Under the pieces are notes generated by a model. The model searched no databases, was not told where the DNA came from, and worked only from the letters and a program-made list of their open reading frames with translations. The translations under genes were made by a program, and so were the position numbers. From contig VBKL01000106.1 in NCBI GenBank assembly GCA_005879805.1, forward strand, positions 1 to 35,468: a stretch of 35,468 nucleotides of DNA, given 5' to 3'. This document shows, in pieces, positions 1-7,234 of the stretch (positions are counted from its first letter, which is position 1; each line of letters starts with the position of its first letter). This DNA comes from Deltaproteobacteria bacterium (lineage in GTDB: Bacteria; Myxococcota; Myxococcia; Myxococcales; 40CM-4-68-19).

Positions 1-654
1 CCCGCCAAAGACGAGCAGGTCGCCGGAGCGAAGCTCGACATCGGTGAAGGGACCATTGCGTCGGCCGACGCCGGCGAAGCGGAACACGCCGGTATCGCCG
101 AGGCTCAGCGTGACGACGGGCGCTTCGCTCGGCTCCTCGCCATCGAGGTGCAGCCCGAGGTGGGCCTCCGCCGTATAGAGGTTCACGATCGCAGCGTCGG
201 GCGCGTACGAGGCTGCGCTCTCCGGACCGAAAGAATCCGCCACGGCGGCCCGGGCCATGGCGACAAGCCCGGCGGGGAGGGGCTTCACGGGTGCGCCGTC
301 GGTGTCGTCGGCCGTCTTCGAATAGGCGTACGGCTCCCAGTGCCATCCCAGGCACACCGACTGGACGCTCATCAGATGTCCGCTCGGGACCCGGGGGTGC
401 CGGAGCCCGGCCGGCGGCAAGGCCCATTCCTGGAACCCGGCGGCGAGCCAGCGCTGCGCGTCGGGGCTGAGCCAGCCCGCGATCTTCACGGCGCCCGGCA
501 GCAGCTCTTCGCGGAAGGGAGCCGCGGCCGGTGGAGCGATGTCGAGCGCGAGTTGCCGGGGAGCCGACGCATGGCCCGGCGCGAGCGAGGTGGGGACCCC
601 GCCCAGTCGGCTGCGCCCCAGCTTCCCGCGCGAAGAGGGAGGGTTCGGTGTCAT
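1..654 (-). CDS. alkB: AlkB-type 2-oxoglutarate/Fe(II) dioxygenase, 3' part outside the window
   Basis: Predicted alkylation-damage dioxygenase that oxidatively removes methyl groups from N1-methyladenine or N3-methylcytosine in DNA or RNA, using Fe(II), 2-oxoglutarate and O2. Read from ATG at 654, 218 codons remain open to base 1, so the C-terminus is missing. The fold core is clear: a VNLY strand, then LGLHLD with the HxD iron ligands His169 and Asp171, then VVTLSLGDTGVFRFAG and LRSGDLLVFGG. The second iron His and the arginines that bind 2-oxoglutarate should lie in the missing part. A WHWEPYAYSK segment near residue 105 matches the substrate-lid region of bacterial AlkB. The Pro/Ser/Arg-rich first 30 residues are unconserved-looking, so a later start is possible. 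The next gene downstream on this strand is not visible. Confidence 0.9.
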   Translation of the reverse strand, partial: MTPNPPSSRGKLGRSRLGGVPTSLAPGHASAPRQLALDIAPPAAAPFREELLPGAVKIAGWLSPDAQRWLAAGFQEWALPPAGLRHPRVPSGHLMSVQSVCLGWHWEPYAYSKTADDTDGAPVKPLPAGLVAMARAAVADSFGPESAASYAPDAAIVNLYTAEAHLGLHLDGEEPSEAPVVTLSLGDTGVFRFAGVGRRNGPFTDVELRSGDLLVFGG

Positions 655-700
655 GCGTGGCTAACGCAGACGGTACCCGAACTGTGAGGTCCCGGGGATT

Positions 701-1684
701 TCAGAACTCGAACTGGAGCACGGCGCCGAAGTTCTGTGTCTTCGCCAGGAAGAACTGCGCGAATAGCACCGCTCCGCGCTGGAACTCGAGCAGCGCCCGG
801 ACGCGGTGCCCGCCGTTCGGCGCGCCCCACTCGAGCCCGCCGTTCAGGCTCGAGTTCACGTTCCAGCCGTTCGACTGCACCGACATGAAATTCGCGCCGA
901 ACACGGGACGCAGGCTGGTGCTCCGCAGCCACGCCCACGGCCGCCACTCGGGACCGCGCAGCTCGAGGCCCCACTGGAAGAATCCGGGCTTCGCGGCGAG
1001 GTCGGGGTCCTTGCCGCTGAAGATGACGAAGCCTCCGCCGCCGAAGAGCCGCCACCAGGTGTCCTCGACCGAGGCGAGCGCGTCGACGATCTCGATGCTC
1101 ATGTCCTGGCGTCGCACGCCGTGATCGATGGCGTAGTTGAGCAGGAACTCGTCGCCGAGATGGCTGCTCTGGTGATAGAGGCGCAGCCGGCCCGACCAGA
1201 TCCCGCGGCGCAGGGTCGCCTCCGGTCCGACGAAGTAATCGGCGTTGAGCAGATCGGCGGAATTCGCGTCGAGGTTGAACTGCGCGAAGACCGCGCCGAA
1301 CATGCTGATCTGCAGACCGTCGCAGCCGCGCGCCTGGCGCAGTCCCCAGATCCCGAAAGCGCCGCCGAAGGCGACCAGCGCGGCGTCGATGCTGCTGCCG
1401 TGTCCTTCCGCCAGCACCTGCGAGCCGCGGAAGACCAGCCTCCGGTAATCCGCGTAGAAGCGCGGCTCGCGTTGGTCGGCGAGCAGCGGGCGGAACACGT
1501 CGTTGTCGGGGAGCGCGGCGCCGGCCAGCGTGTCTCGTGGCGCCGGATCCCGCGGTGACCGGCTGAACGTCGCGTAGCGGCAATCGACCTGCTCCGCGGA
1601 GACTTCGGGAGGGCCGTCGGCGGCGAGCGACGGCACCGCCGCCGCGAGGACGAGTGCCGCGAAGGGAAGAGCGCTACGCAACAT
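701..1684 (-). CDS. DUF1207 family protein, predicted outer-membrane or periplasmic
   Basis: 327-residue secreted protein resembling the uncharacterised DUF1207 family (PF06727); no enzymatic role is known. I place the start at ATG 1684 because it gives a clean signal peptide (MLRSALPFAALVLAAAVPSLA) with cleavage before ADGPP. The open frame extends 12 codons further, to 1720, but those residues spoil the signal. The family-like segment is DNDVFRPLLADQREPRFYADY near residues 60-80, followed by Gly- and aromatic-rich strands with alternating hydrophobics. The chain ends in VLQFEF, and a terminal Phe is typical of beta-barrel proteins inserted by the BAM complex. It lies 46 bases downstream of alkB's start on the same strand, so both may be read from one upstream promoter. 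The DUF1207 assignment is by recognition of this motif only. Confidence 0.75.
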   Translation of the reverse strand: MLRSALPFAALVLAAAVPSLAADGPPEVSAEQVDCRYATFSRSPRDPAPRDTLAGAALPDNDVFRPLLADQREPRFYADYRRLVFRGSQVLAEGHGSSIDAALVAFGGAFGIWGLRQARGCDGLQISMFGAVFAQFNLDANSADLLNADYFVGPEATLRRGIWSGRLRLYHQSSHLGDEFLLNYAIDHGVRRQDMSIEIVDALASVEDTWWRLFGGGGFVIFSGKDPDLAAKPGFFQWGLELRGPEWRPWAWLRSTSLRPVFGANFMSVQSNGWNVNSSLNGGLEWGAPNGGHRVRALLEFQRGAVLFAQFFLAKTQNFGAVLQFEF

Positions 1685-1768
1685 TGGCGACCCCGAGAAG
1701 ATGCCCGCGCTATCTCCCACGATTCGAGCGCGAAGTCGCGGGTTCAGACCGAAGCGGCGAGCTGAGGG

Positions 1769-2368
1769 TCAGGCTGCCGTCTGGAAGAGGGCCTTCTCGA
1801 AGGCGCGGCGCGAAGAAGCAGCGGTCGCGGCCCCGATGCGGGCGGCGAGGAAGTTCGCCGGATGGTAGGTCACGTCGGGTTCGTCGGTGGCGAAGCGCTG
1901 GAATCCAGCCGATTCAAGAAGCCGGGAGAGGCGGCGGCGGTATTCCCAGGGATCGTTGCCCGCGGCGGCGACGTCCCAGTGCCAGGAAAGCGCCTCGCCA
2001 ATGACGATGTAAGGGTCGAGGCGATCGCCTTCGGCGAAGGCTTGCATGAGCTGGCGGGCGACGCCGCGATTGCGGAACGGCGCCGCGACTTCGACCGCGC
2101 CGAGCTCGCGTACCTCCGGGATCGCTTCCCAGCGCCGCGAGATCCGCTGCCCGTTCCACTCGACGGGAGCGAACGGCAGATCCGCGGCGTATCCGATGAG
2201 CGCACCTTCCAGGAGCGCCACGGTGATGGTGCCGCCGATCGCCAGCGACCTTCCGAACATCGCGAGCACTTCCGGAGTGGGAACGACGGCGGAGAATCCG
2301 CTCGCGACGCGCAATCCCTCGATCTGCGAAAGCGTCTCGAACCGCTGGACGGTCAGGTTTCCAGCCAT
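1769..2368 (-). CDS. GNAT acetyltransferase, AcuA-like
   Basis: 199-residue N-acetyltransferase of the GNAT fold. The acetyl-CoA pyrophosphate loop is RNRGVA within ELGAVEVAAPFRNRGVARQL (about residues 91-110). The C-terminal half carries WHWDVA, NDPWEYRRRLSRLLESAGFQ and HPANFLAARIG, a pattern I recognise from AcuA. In Bacillus AcuA acetylates and so inactivates acetyl-CoA synthetase. That suggests control of acetate activation here, but no acs, acuB or acuC gene lies nearby, so the substrate is inferred from family only. ATG at 2368 is the first start and matches the expected family N-terminus. A small zinc-ribbon gene ends 33 bases upstream on the same strand and may be co-transcribed. GNAT identity is strong; the AcuA subfamily is moderate. 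Confidence 0.8.
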   Translation of the reverse strand: MAGNLTVQRFETLSQIEGLRVASGFSAVVPTPEVLAMFGRSLAIGGTITVALLEGALIGYAADLPFAPVEWNGQRISRRWEAIPEVRELGAVEVAAPFRNRGVARQLMQAFAEGDRLDPYIVIGEALSWHWDVAAAGNDPWEYRRRLSRLLESAGFQRFATDEPDVTYHPANFLAARIGAATAASSRRAFEKALFQTAA

Positions 2369-2401
2369 GCCGTCCGGTCTATTCCGGTGGGAAGGCCGGC
2401 G

Positions 2402-2620
2402 TCACATGCGATCGCGCATGCCTCCCATGCGGAAAAGCCGACGCCGCCGATGCTCACCCCGCTCCTGTCGGGGAGGCGAGGGCGGCAGGACGATGCTCGT
2501 CCCCTCTTGTGTAACGATTACCGATCGGCACTGCAGGCATCGCTCGAACGACATGCCATTGTTGGTGCCCAGCCGCTCGATTTCCAAGTGCTGACAAGTA
2601 TTGCCGGCTGTATCGATCAT
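2402..2620 (-). CDS. Small zinc-ribbon protein, unknown function
   Basis: 72-residue protein if started at ATG 2620; a TTG at 2656 would add 12 residues. It has a compact metal-binding pattern: CQH near the N-terminus, about 20 residues, then CLQC, giving Cx2H-like and Cx2C knuckles around the stretch IERLGTNNGMSFERC. This resembles a single zinc ribbon, as found in small archaeal and bacterial hypothetical proteins. The tail is Arg/Pro-rich and low in complexity. The DNA from about 2500 to 2700 looks less G+C-rich than its surroundings, which may mean recent acquisition. No convincing Shine-Dalgarno site precedes either start. It lies upstream of the AcuA-like gene and is divergent from the membrane protein at 2790. 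Function unknown; a real gene is likely but not certain. Confidence 0.5.
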   Translation of the reverse strand: MIDTAGNTCQHLEIERLGTNNGMSFERCLQCRSVIVTQEGTSIVLPPSPPRQERGEHRRRRLFRMGGMRDRM

Positions 2621-2789
2621 GGGCGCATTGCTAAGACGCGTGTCAGCTTCGAGCAATGTTTGTTGCTGGTTACCGACGCTTCTCGCGCTGCATGACGATC
2701 ATTCCCGGCGGCACGTCGCGCGATTCGAGCGCGAGCGCATGGCCAGGGTCATTGTGATACCTTCGCACTTTCCCGAAAGGACGTCTCCA

Positions 2790-3299
2790 ATGAGCACCGC
2801 ACTCGCTCTGTACACGTTGCTCCACGTGGTCTTGAGCCTCGTCGGCATCTTTTCCGGGCTTCTGACGGTGGGAGGATTCGTCGCAGGCAAGCGTCTCGAC
2901 GGATGGGCCAACGTCTTTCTCGTGACCACCGTTGCCACGAACGTCGGCGGGTTCGGCTTTCCGTTCGAGAAGTTCCTGCCCTCCCATGCGGTGGCGATCG
3001 TCTCGATAATGGTGCTCACTGTCCTGATCGTCGCCCGCTACTTCCGGTATCTCGCGGGGCCATGGCGTGGCGTCTACGTGATCACCTCGGTCCTCGCGCT
3101 GTATCTCAACGTCTTCGTCCTTCTTGCCCAGCTCTTCTTGCGCCTGCCGGCGCTGATCGCCGTCGCCCCGACGCAGAAGGAGCCTCCCTTCGTCGCGACG
3201 CAGGTACTCGTTCTTGCGCTGTTCGTCTGGCTGGGGGCGGCGGCGGTGCGGGGATTCCGCGCCGCACCGACCGCCTCCGCAGCGACCGTGCGGGGCTGA
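2790..3299 (+). CDS. Multi-pass membrane protein, unknown function
   Basis: 169-residue hydrophobic protein with about five predicted transmembrane helices: residues about 5-28 (LLHVVLSLVGIFSGLLTVGG), 38-58, 68-88, 93-120 (VITSVLALYLNVFVLLAQLF) and 138-158 (VLVLALFVWLGAAAV). Start ATG 2790 is chosen because a purine-rich AAAGGA lies about 8 bases upstream and because the 63 codons upstream in this frame look non-coding. The short charged loops show no catalytic motif, and the C-terminus is a short Ala/Ser/Thr tail in the cytoplasm or periplasm. I do not recognise a family with confidence; it resembles small DUF-type bacterial inner-membrane proteins. It stands alone on the plus strand, divergent from the zinc-ribbon gene and convergent with the barrel gene at 3378. 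Confidence 0.75.
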   Translation: MSTALALYTLLHVVLSLVGIFSGLLTVGGFVAGKRLDGWANVFLVTTVATNVGGFGFPFEKFLPSHAVAIVSIMVLTVLIVARYFRYLAGPWRGVYVITSVLALYLNVFVLLAQLFLRLPALIAVAPTQKEPPFVATQVLVLALFVWLGAAAVRGFRAAPTASAATVRG

Positions 3300-3305
3300 C
3301 GGATT

Positions 3306-3353
3306 ACCCGTCCCGGGACGGGCTGCTCTTCGACTAGTCGTCCCGGGACGGGT
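3306..3353. terminator. 15-bp perfect inverted repeat between convergent genes, likely bidirectional terminator
   Basis: The arms ACCCGTCCCGGGACG (3306-3320) and CGTCCCGGGACGGGT (3339-3353) are perfect reverse complements separated by 18 bases. Each arm is itself palindromic around TCCCGGGA, so each can also fold alone. The element sits exactly between the stop at 3299 (plus) and the stop at 3378 (minus), the usual place for a shared terminator. No U-tract follows on either strand, so it may act through structure, by RNA stabilisation, or as a protein-binding site instead. Confidence 0.55.
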
Positions 3354-3377
3354 GGATTCAAGCAAGCCGCAGCGGCT

Positions 3378-4118
3378 TCAGTTGCTCGCCACCCGGACCC
3401 CCTCCGACCTCGACCCGAGGATGTCGAACCGTCCCATCAGGCCTCCGGCGAAGAAGAAGTTCACGCTCGGATCCGGTACGTTGGAAAAGCCGTTCTGCTG
3501 CGAGAGCGACTGGGTGAGGAACACGGTCGCGCTCGCCCCGACGTATGGGGAGACGCTGAATTCCGGGCTCACCCGGTAATCGACCCCGACCTGCAGGCGA
3601 GCGAGGTCGAGCCCGTGCCGGGAATCGGTCGCGCCCGGCTTGCTGATCCAGTGCCCTCGCCAGCCCGCGCCGAGCCCCACCCAGGGATCCCAGGCGGCGC
3701 CGGGAAGCACGTGGTAGTTCGCCTGCACGCCAGCGGTCGCGCTCCAAACGTCGCTGTCGCTCGGTGTGAGGTTGCCGAGGCTGTACTTGCCGCCGGTGCC
3801 GTAGATGCCGACGAGCCAGTTCGGGTTGATCCGGTACCCCAGGCTCAACTGGACTTCGCCGCCACCGTGGGTGAGGTCGGTCAGCGTCGGCGAGTTTCCG
3901 CCGATGTCGCCGACGCCCTGGCTGTATCCGAAGCCGAGGCCGATCTCCCAGGCGTTGGAGGGCGCTCCGGGCGGGGTGCGCTTGACGGGGCTGGTGCTCA
4001 CCTCCGATTCGCTTTGCGTGTAGGTGGGGTCGATGATTCCGACATCCCCCTCCTGCGCCAGGGCGGGGCCCGCGGCGGCCGCGAGGGCGATGGCGATGGT
4101 AACGATGCTTCCTTTCAT
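3378..4118 (-). CDS. Outer-membrane beta-barrel protein
   Basis: 246-residue protein with a clear signal peptide (MKGSIVTIAIALAAAAGPALA, cut before QEGD). After a Ser/Thr/Pro-rich linker of about 35 residues, it has eight or more amphipathic strands with aromatic girdle residues: WEIGLGFGYSQG, EVQLSLGYRI, WLVGIYGTGGKY, SATAGVQANYHV, PWVGLGAGW and FSVSPYVGASATVF. This fits a small OmpW- or OprF-N-like barrel; I see no OmpA peptidoglycan-binding domain. Length and strand count suggest an 8-stranded barrel used for structure or small hydrophobic solutes, but the substrate is unknown. A strong AAGGAG lies 6 bases before ATG 4118. It is downstream of the response-regulator gene but separated from it by a likely terminator, so it is probably a separate transcript. 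Confidence 0.8.
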   Translation of the reverse strand: MKGSIVTIAIALAAAAGPALAQEGDVGIIDPTYTQSESEVSTSPVKRTPPGAPSNAWEIGLGFGYSQGVGDIGGNSPTLTDLTHGGGEVQLSLGYRINPNWLVGIYGTGGKYSLGNLTPSDSDVWSATAGVQANYHVLPGAAWDPWVGLGAGWRGHWISKPGATDSRHGLDLARLQVGVDYRVSPEFSVSPYVGASATVFLTQSLSQQNGFSNVPDPSVNFFFAGGLMGRFDILGSRSEGVRVASN

Positions 4119-4186
4119 GGCTGCTCCTTGTCTGCTCGGTCTTTGCCGATTGACGAGCGGCCCTTGCAGCCGGCGGGCCGGATCGT

Positions 4187-4209
4187 AAAAGGCCGCTTTA
4201 CCGGCTTTT
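4187..4209. terminator. Hairpin with A- and T-tracts, intrinsic-terminator-like
   Basis: AAAAGGCCG (4187-4195) and CGGCTTTT (4202-4209) form a stem with a single bulged base and a six-base CTTTAC loop. With an A-tract on one side and a T-tract on the other, it can end transcription read on either strand. It lies about 85 bases after the stop of the response-regulator gene (4294), in the leader of the barrel gene. It would therefore stop kinase/regulator transcripts from entering the barrel gene. The stem is short, so confidence is modest. Confidence 0.45.
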
Positions 4210-4293
4210 CCGACGCCTCGGCCAGAATTGCGGCGCGACTTTGTGCAACGCGCCGACAGGGGAGCGTCGGATGGTGATCAGTGGATTACCGGA

Positions 4294-5676
4294 TCAGGAA
4301 GACGAATCGGCGCCGTTTCCCGCGAATCCATACTTCTTCAAGCGATCGATGAGCGACCCGCGGCTGAGGCCCAGGCGCCGTGCGGCCTCGGACTGGTTGC
4401 CCGCCACCGAGGCGAGCGTTCGCGCGATCACGTTCCGCTCGAGCGCCTCGACCTGCTCGCGCAAGCTGAGCGTGCCGTCCGGAGGAGGCTCTGCCCCGGG
4501 CTCGGCCGCGATCGCCGCGGCGCCCGGGAAGGCCGCAACCGCGATCTCTCCTCCGCCCGACAGCGCCACCATCCGCGCGACGGCATTCTCGAGCTGGCGG
4601 ACATTGCCCGGCCAGTCCGCGCGCTGCAGCGCCTCGATCAAGTCGGGGGCGAGGCGCACGCCCGTCATTCCGAACCGCTCCCCGTAGCGACGCGCGAACT
4701 CGGCGGCCAGCGCGGGGATGTCCTCGCGATGGTCGTGCAGCGGAGGGACGATCAGCTCGACGACGGCGAGCCGGTAGTAGAGGTCCTCGCGGAAACGGTG
4801 CGCCCGCGCATCCGCCGCGAGATCGCGGTTGGTGGAAGCCACCACGCGCACGTCGACCTTCTCCACCCTTCCAGCGCCGACCGGTTGGATCTCCCCCTCC
4901 TGCAGGACGCGGAGGAGCTTCGCCTGAACGGACGCCGACAGCTCACCCACCTCGTCGAGGACCAGCGTGCCGCCGTTCGCCTCGGCGAAGAAACCCCGCC
5001 GCGACTGCGTCGCGCCGGTGAAAGCGCCGCGCACGTGGCCGAAGAGCTCCGCTTCCGCCAGCTCGCCCGGGATGGCGGCGCAATTGAAGCGCACCAGCGG
5101 TCCCGCTGCGCGCCGGCTCTCCGCATGGAGGAGCGAAGCGATGAGCTCCTTCCCGGTTCCGGTCTCCCCTCGGATCAGCACCGTGATGTCCTTGGGACCG
5201 ATGCGGTTGACCGCCTCGAGCAGCCGGCGCATGGGCGGGGAGTCGCCGACGATGGCGCGGCCGAGCGCCTTCTCCGCCGTCAACCGGCGGTTCTGCACCC
5301 GCAGCGATCTCGCTTCCAGCGCGCGATCGAGGACCAGCGAAAGCTCGTCGATGTCGAAGGGCTTGGTGACGTACTCGTAGGCGCCGCTCTTCATCGCCCG
5401 CACGGCGATCCGCTCCGAGCCGTGCGCGGTGAGCATCACCACCGGAAGCGACTCGTCGCGCTCGTGCACCGCCTGCACCAGCTGGACGCCGTCCATTCCC
5501 GGCATCGAGTAGTCGGTGACGACTCCGTCCACGCCGTCGAGCTTGGCGAGCGCCTCCTGCGCCGAGCGCGCCAGCACCGGCTCCATGCCGCGCGACTTGA
5601 GCAGTTGGCTCAGCGTGAAGAGTAGCGCCGGCTCGTCGTCGACCAGCAGCACCCGCGCAACGTCGCTCCTCGGCAT
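4294..5676 (-). CDS. NtrC-family sigma54-dependent response regulator
   Basis: 460-residue transcription activator. Residues 8-120 are a receiver domain: acidic pocket Asp13/Asp14, phospho-acceptor Asp55 in TDYSMPG, Thr83 and Lys105. Residues about 140-375 are the AAA+ domain: Walker A GETGTGKE at 170-177, the sigma54-contacting loop GAFTGA at 217-222, Walker B TLVLDE at 237-242 and the DWPGNVRQL sensor. The C-terminus holds a Fis-type helix-turn-helix (NQSEAARRLGLSRGSLIDRLKKYG). All key residues are present, so it should hydrolyse ATP to open sigma54 promoters when phosphorylated by its partner. The kinase gene ends 8 bases upstream on the same strand, so the two form a two-component pair. 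The target is unproven; the divergent efflux operon at 7235 is the obvious candidate. Confidence 0.95.
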   Translation of the reverse strand: MPRSDVARVLLVDDEPALLFTLSQLLKSRGMEPVLARSAQEALAKLDGVDGVVTDYSMPGMDGVQLVQAVHERDESLPVVMLTAHGSERIAVRAMKSGAYEYVTKPFDIDELSLVLDRALEARSLRVQNRRLTAEKALGRAIVGDSPPMRRLLEAVNRIGPKDITVLIRGETGTGKELIASLLHAESRRAAGPLVRFNCAAIPGELAEAELFGHVRGAFTGATQSRRGFFAEANGGTLVLDEVGELSASVQAKLLRVLQEGEIQPVGAGRVEKVDVRVVASTNRDLAADARAHRFREDLYYRLAVVELIVPPLHDHREDIPALAAEFARRYGERFGMTGVRLAPDLIEALQRADWPGNVRQLENAVARMVALSGGGEIAVAAFPGAAAIAAEPGAEPPPDGTLSLREQVEALERNVIARTLASVAGNQSEAARRLGLSRGSLIDRLKKYGFAGNGADSSS

Positions 5677-5684
5677 GTCGCGGC

Positions 5685-7142
5685 CTACGCCCTCGCTCCG
5701 TCGCCCGCCAAGCCGTCGCCTGCGCGCACGGCCCGGATGGGCAGCGTGCCGACCGCGGTGGTGCCCCTGCCGGGCTCGCTGGAGTAGACGAGCGATCCGC
5801 CGTGCTGGGCGAAGGCGGCGCGCGCAGTGACGACGCCCAGGCCGGTGCCGTCTTCGCGGGTGGTGAAGAACGGAGTGCCGAGGCGATCGAGGACCTCCGG
5901 CGCCATGCCCCGCCCGGAGTCGCGCACGGCGATGCGGGCGGCGCGCTCGGCCTCGAGCTCGATCTCGACCTCGACATTTCCGCCCTGCGCCGTCGCCTCG
6001 ACTGCGTTACCGATCAGGTTGAAGAGCGCGTCCTTCAAGCGGCGGGGATCCGCCTCGATGACGGCGTCGCCGCGGCGGCGCAAGATCACGCCGGCGCTCG
6101 CGGCCCGCGCGTCCATCAGCGACAGCACCTCGTCGCAGAGCGCGCCCAGGGCGACCTGCTGCGGCTGCAGCGCCTCGAAGGGGCGCGAGAAGGAGAGGTA
6201 CTCCTTGAGGATGTTCTCCATCCGGTCCACCTCGGCGGCGACGACGCGAAGCTGCTCGCCGAGATCGGGATCACAGATGGTCACGTTGCGGGCCGAGAGC
6301 TGCACGAGCCCCTTGATGGCGGCGAGCGGATTCTTCAACTCGTGGGAAAGCTTCCAGCCGATCTGCTCCATCTCACGAGCGCGGGCGAGGGCGCGATACA
6401 CCATCTCCTCGCGCGCCCGGCCCAACTGGCAAGCGCTGTCGCCCACGGTGCGAGTCAGCAGGAGCGCATAGCGCGTGTGCCAGGCGCCGGTGGTCGCGAG
6501 GACGGCGAGGAGCACGATCCAGTAGCCGGGTTGGGGCACGTCGGGTCCGAACCAGCGCCCGGGCAAGACCGCCAGCAGGGCCAACCCGCTTCCCAGGATC
6601 ACCAGGATGTTCTTCGCCGCTCGCGTAAATCCACTCTTGATGACGAGGTCGGAGAAGGGGATGAGGACCGCCGGCAAGAGCGGGCTGCGGATGCCTCCGG
6701 TGAGGACGAGCGTAAGGAACATGAGCAAGAAACGCGGGACCATCTGCCGCGTCTCCTCCCAGGGGGAGGCGGGCTTCGGCGCGAATACGGAGGTGGTGCG
6801 CGACAGCCAGACCACGAACATCGTCAGCGAGGCGCAGAACGCCACCGCGAGCGCGACCACCCGTGGCGCGGGATACCCGGTCAGCGCCAGGACGCCGACG
6901 ATGAAGGTGTCGAGAGCGATCAGCCAGGCGAGCTTCCCGCGCATGGCGCTCATGTAGGCGCTCGTGGCGCGGGCGCGATACCAGCGTTCGGCTTGCTCGA
7001 TGGACCGCACGCCGGGATGCTCCGCAAGAATCGAGCCGGTTTCGGGGTGGGCGCCGCCCATGCCCTCCAGTATAGGCCGACTTCCCGCGCCTGCGGCGAG
7101 TGTCGGAGTCCTGAACCACTCTTCCGGAAGCTTGTTCAGCAT
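5685..7142 (-). CDS. Membrane sensor histidine kinase
   Basis: 485-residue kinase partner of the adjacent NtrC-type regulator. The N-terminal third has about five to six membrane helices (roughly residues 71-89, 95-113, 136-149, 178-194 and 207-219) and no large periplasmic domain, so it probably senses a membrane or intramembrane signal. HisKA follows, with the phospho-accepting His267 in SHELKNPLAAIKG. Then comes the HATPase domain with N-box NLIGNAVEA (375-383), G1 DSGRGM (408-413) and G2 GTGLGV (432-437). The start is uncertain. ATG 7142 has no ribosome site. ATG 7061 (MGGAHPETG) follows TATACT by 7 bases, which would suit a leaderless mRNA, and has GGAGGG too close to serve as a normal site. 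It is divergent from the TolC-family gene at 7235. Confidence 0.93.
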   Translation of the reverse strand: MLNKLPEEWFRTPTLAAGAGSRPILEGMGGAHPETGSILAEHPGVRSIEQAERWYRARATSAYMSAMRGKLAWLIALDTFIVGVLALTGYPAPRVVALAVAFCASLTMFVVWLSRTTSVFAPKPASPWEETRQMVPRFLLMFLTLVLTGGIRSPLLPAVLIPFSDLVIKSGFTRAAKNILVILGSGLALLAVLPGRWFGPDVPQPGYWIVLLAVLATTGAWHTRYALLLTRTVGDSACQLGRAREEMVYRALARAREMEQIGWKLSHELKNPLAAIKGLVQLSARNVTICDPDLGEQLRVVAAEVDRMENILKEYLSFSRPFEALQPQQVALGALCDEVLSLMDARAASAGVILRRRGDAVIEADPRRLKDALFNLIGNAVEATAQGGNVEVEIELEAERAARIAVRDSGRGMAPEVLDRLGTPFFTTREDGTGLGVVTARAAFAQHGGSLVYSSEPGRGTTAVGTLPIRAVRAGDGLAGDGARA

Positions 7143-7160
7143 TCCGACAGGCTAACGGTC

Positions 7161-7210
7161 TGGCGAGGAGCCCGCCGGAGATCCTCCGCTCGTGCTGGCC
7201 GGTCCGGCAC
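7161..7210 (+). promoter_or_regulatory. Candidate control region of the efflux operon: sigma54-like site plus dyad
   Basis: The 92-base gap between the kinase and the TolC gene contains TGGC at 7161 with GG, ten bases, then GC at 7174-7175. This is the minimal spacing of a -24/-12 sigma54 promoter, although the usual TT before GC is CC here. Downstream lies an imperfect dyad, GTGCTGGCCGGTCCGGCAC (7192-7210), with matching GTGC/GCAC ends. Both are weak: GG-N10-GC is common by chance in G+C-rich DNA, and an enhancer would more often lie upstream of the promoter. Confidence 0.2.
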
Positions 7211-7234
7211 GGCGCGTGAAAGGGCGCCGCGGTC

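Noticed and set aside
2601-2789. Upstream extension of the membrane protein gene
   Set aside because: The added 63 codons overlap the zinc-ribbon gene and lack homology; ATG 2790 has a ribosome site.
4231-4255. Seven-base inverted repeat CGGCGCG/CGCGCCG
   Set aside because: Short G+C stems are frequent by chance here; the hairpin at 4187-4209 is better placed and has A/T tracts.
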